Part shown: positions 63,285-64,000 of the stretch, piece by piece
How positions within the stretch are numbered: position 1 is the stretch's first letter
How the letters are laid out: the number at the start of each line of letters is the position of its first letter
Assembly (NCBI RefSeq): GCF_026626335.1
Contig: NZ_JAPNTZ010000006.1
Span: forward strand, 496,001 to 560,000
Source: Paractinoplanes pyxinae
GTDB lineage: Bacteria; Actinomycetota; Actinomycetes; Mycobacteriales; Micromonosporaceae
DNA length: 64,000 bases
Reading direction: 5' to 3'
Program-made: the position numbers and the translations under genes
Notes under the pieces: model-generated
What the model was told of the DNA's origin: nothing
Seen by the model: the letters and a program-made list of their open reading frames with translations, nothing else
Database searches by the model: none

Positions 63285-63556
63285 GGAGGTTCACTCTCTG
63301 GTAGTACGGGCCCCCCGCTGCTCCCCCTGAGCAGCGGCAGCACCTGCGTAGCCAAGAAGGCGTCCGTTGGTGACGAGGTAATCCTCGGCTGGAAAAGCAG
63401 CAGGGCCTGGAGCGCGCCGGTATGCAGATGGTTGCATCGCCGCAGATTCACCTTGGGCTTGTCGGTGATCCGCAACCAAGCGGCCAGCGGCTCCACCTCA
63501 TCGACGGTCACCACGCCACTGAGGGTGGCTGTCGTCTCATTGAGCTCGAGCGGCAA
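63281..63556 (-). CDS. STAS-like domain protein in che cluster
   Basis: A 91-residue protein with a STAS-like pattern (LSGVVTVDEVEPLAAWLRITDKPKVNLRRCNHLHTGALQALLLFQPRI). It starts at a TTG overlapping the end of cheA by 20 bp, and its stop overlaps cheY. The conserved Ser of anti-sigma-antagonist STAS domains is not obvious (HTGALQ instead). Its place between CheA and CheY suggests a signalling adaptor; this is inference. Confidence 0.75.
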   Translation of the reverse strand: MPLELNETTATLSGVVTVDEVEPLAAWLRITDKPKVNLRRCNHLHTGALQALLLFQPRITSSPTDAFLATQVLPLLRGSSGGPVLPESEPP

Positions 63557-64000
63557 GGTTCAGCACCTCCTTCATGTTCAGCACCAACAGCACCAGGCCG
63601 TCACCCAGCAGCGCCGTGCCGGAGAACTCGTCGGCGTACGCCAGCAGGCCCTCCATCGGCTTGAGGATGACGTCGACCTCGCGGTGGAACTGCTCCACGA
63701 GCAGCCCGACGCGCTGACCGTGCAGGCTGACGATGAGAATCGCGCGGTCGGCGGCCGGGTCCGGGGTCCACGGCATGTCCAGGGCGCGGGCCAGGTCGAC
63801 GACCGGCACCACCTCGTCGCGCAGCACGACGACCTCCTGGTGCAGCACCCGCCCGATCTCGGCCGCGTGCACCCGTACGGTCTCGACGACCAGGTCGACC
63901 GGGATGCCGAAGCGCTGGCCGGCCACGCTGATCACCATCACCTGGGTGACCGCCATCGAGAGCGGCAGGCGCAGCCGGGTCGAGGTGCCGCGGCCTAGCT
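63537..64000 (-). CDS. cheA: CheA histidine kinase, C-terminal part (5' end outside window)
   Basis: The frame continues beyond the ATG at 63956 to the window edge. There it reads LGRGTSTRLRLPLSMAVTQV, the junction between the ATPase domain and the P5 domain of CheA. The rest (AVTQVMVISVAGQRFGIPVDLVVETVRV, then VPVVDLARALD and GTALLGDGLVLLVLNMKEVLN) is the CheW-like P5 domain. It is therefore a truncated cheA and not a free-standing cheW. The stop overlaps the STAS gene start. Confidence 0.85.
   Translation of the reverse strand, partial: LGRGTSTRLRLPLSMAVTQVMVISVAGQRFGIPVDLVVETVRVHAAEIGRVLHQEVVVLRDEVVPVVDLARALDMPWTPDPAADRAILIVSLHGQRVGLLVEQFHREVDVILKPMEGLLAYADEFSGTALLGDGLVLLVLNMKEVLNLAARAQ

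Noticed and set aside
63537-63956. Free-standing CheW gene
   Set aside because: The frame continues to the window edge with GRGTSTRLRLPLS, the CheA ATPase-P5 junction, so this is the CheA C-terminus.

Overview
The window is chromosomal DNA from a high-GC actinobacterium. About 63 intact or edge-truncated protein genes, two broken genes and several non-coding elements can be supported. GTG starts, stop-start overlaps (GTGA, ATGA, TGATG) and GC-rich codons are pervasive. A large part follows the order of a conserved actinobacterial core segment (compare Mycobacterium tuberculosis Rv2674-Rv2703): msrB, hemQ, hemY, hemE, DUF3000, RNase D, dxs, TrmA-type methyltransferase, APC transporter, ceoB, ceoC, DUF3159, OB-fold, DUF3710, dut, DUF3093, DUF4193, LytR_C protein, suhB, sigA. 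A chemotaxis cluster at the right edge and the general gene content fit a motile member of the Micromonosporaceae such as Actinoplanes. That assignment is inference.

Layout. 1-3.8 kb: a LURP-one-like protein (cut by the left edge), dGTPase, and an oxidoreductase/TetR divergent pair. 3.85-5.46 kb: a gene-free repeat island. 5.5-15.8 kb: a sortase-type surface protein, msrB, an NHEJ polymerase and, 4.5 kb away, an NHEJ ligase, a nitrilase, a K+ channel, an exported peptidase, a HipA-like kinase/DUF3037 operon and a glycosyltransferase. 15.9-24.2 kb: folA-thyA, a WrbA-like flavoprotein with a perfect palindrome upstream, the hemE-hemY-hemQ operon, DUF3000 and a membrane-anchored trypsin-like protease. 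24.4-32.9 kb: RNase D, thiolase plus FadB-type enzyme, a DUF2637 protein and two broken genes. 32.9-38.9 kb: a two-component system and three tandem PQQ-like propeller proteins. 38.9-55.3 kb: dxs, folD behind a ZTP riboswitch, a secreted carbonic anhydrase, a KimA-like K+ transporter facing two TrkA-domain proteins, and the dut-DUF4193-suhB-sigA block. 55.5-64 kb: an XRE regulator with paired operators, a helicase, a TRIC-like channel, pseudouridine catabolism genes, and an MCP-CheY-STAS-CheA cluster whose cheA runs off the right edge.

The best candidate for something undescribed is a roughly 140-bp intergenic element present three times (1888-2028, 7412-7555, 26726-26874). All copies form a 16-bp stem around an identical 22-nt loop, and the stem sequence differs between copies by compensatory changes. 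The mismatches are G-U wobbles in one orientation only, which points to a transcribed structured RNA. Other signals worth follow-up are the repeat island, a long nested hairpin at 22955-23048, tandem XRE operators at 56644-56675, the wrbA palindrome, and a 48-residue zinc-ribbon-like protein at 26484-26630.
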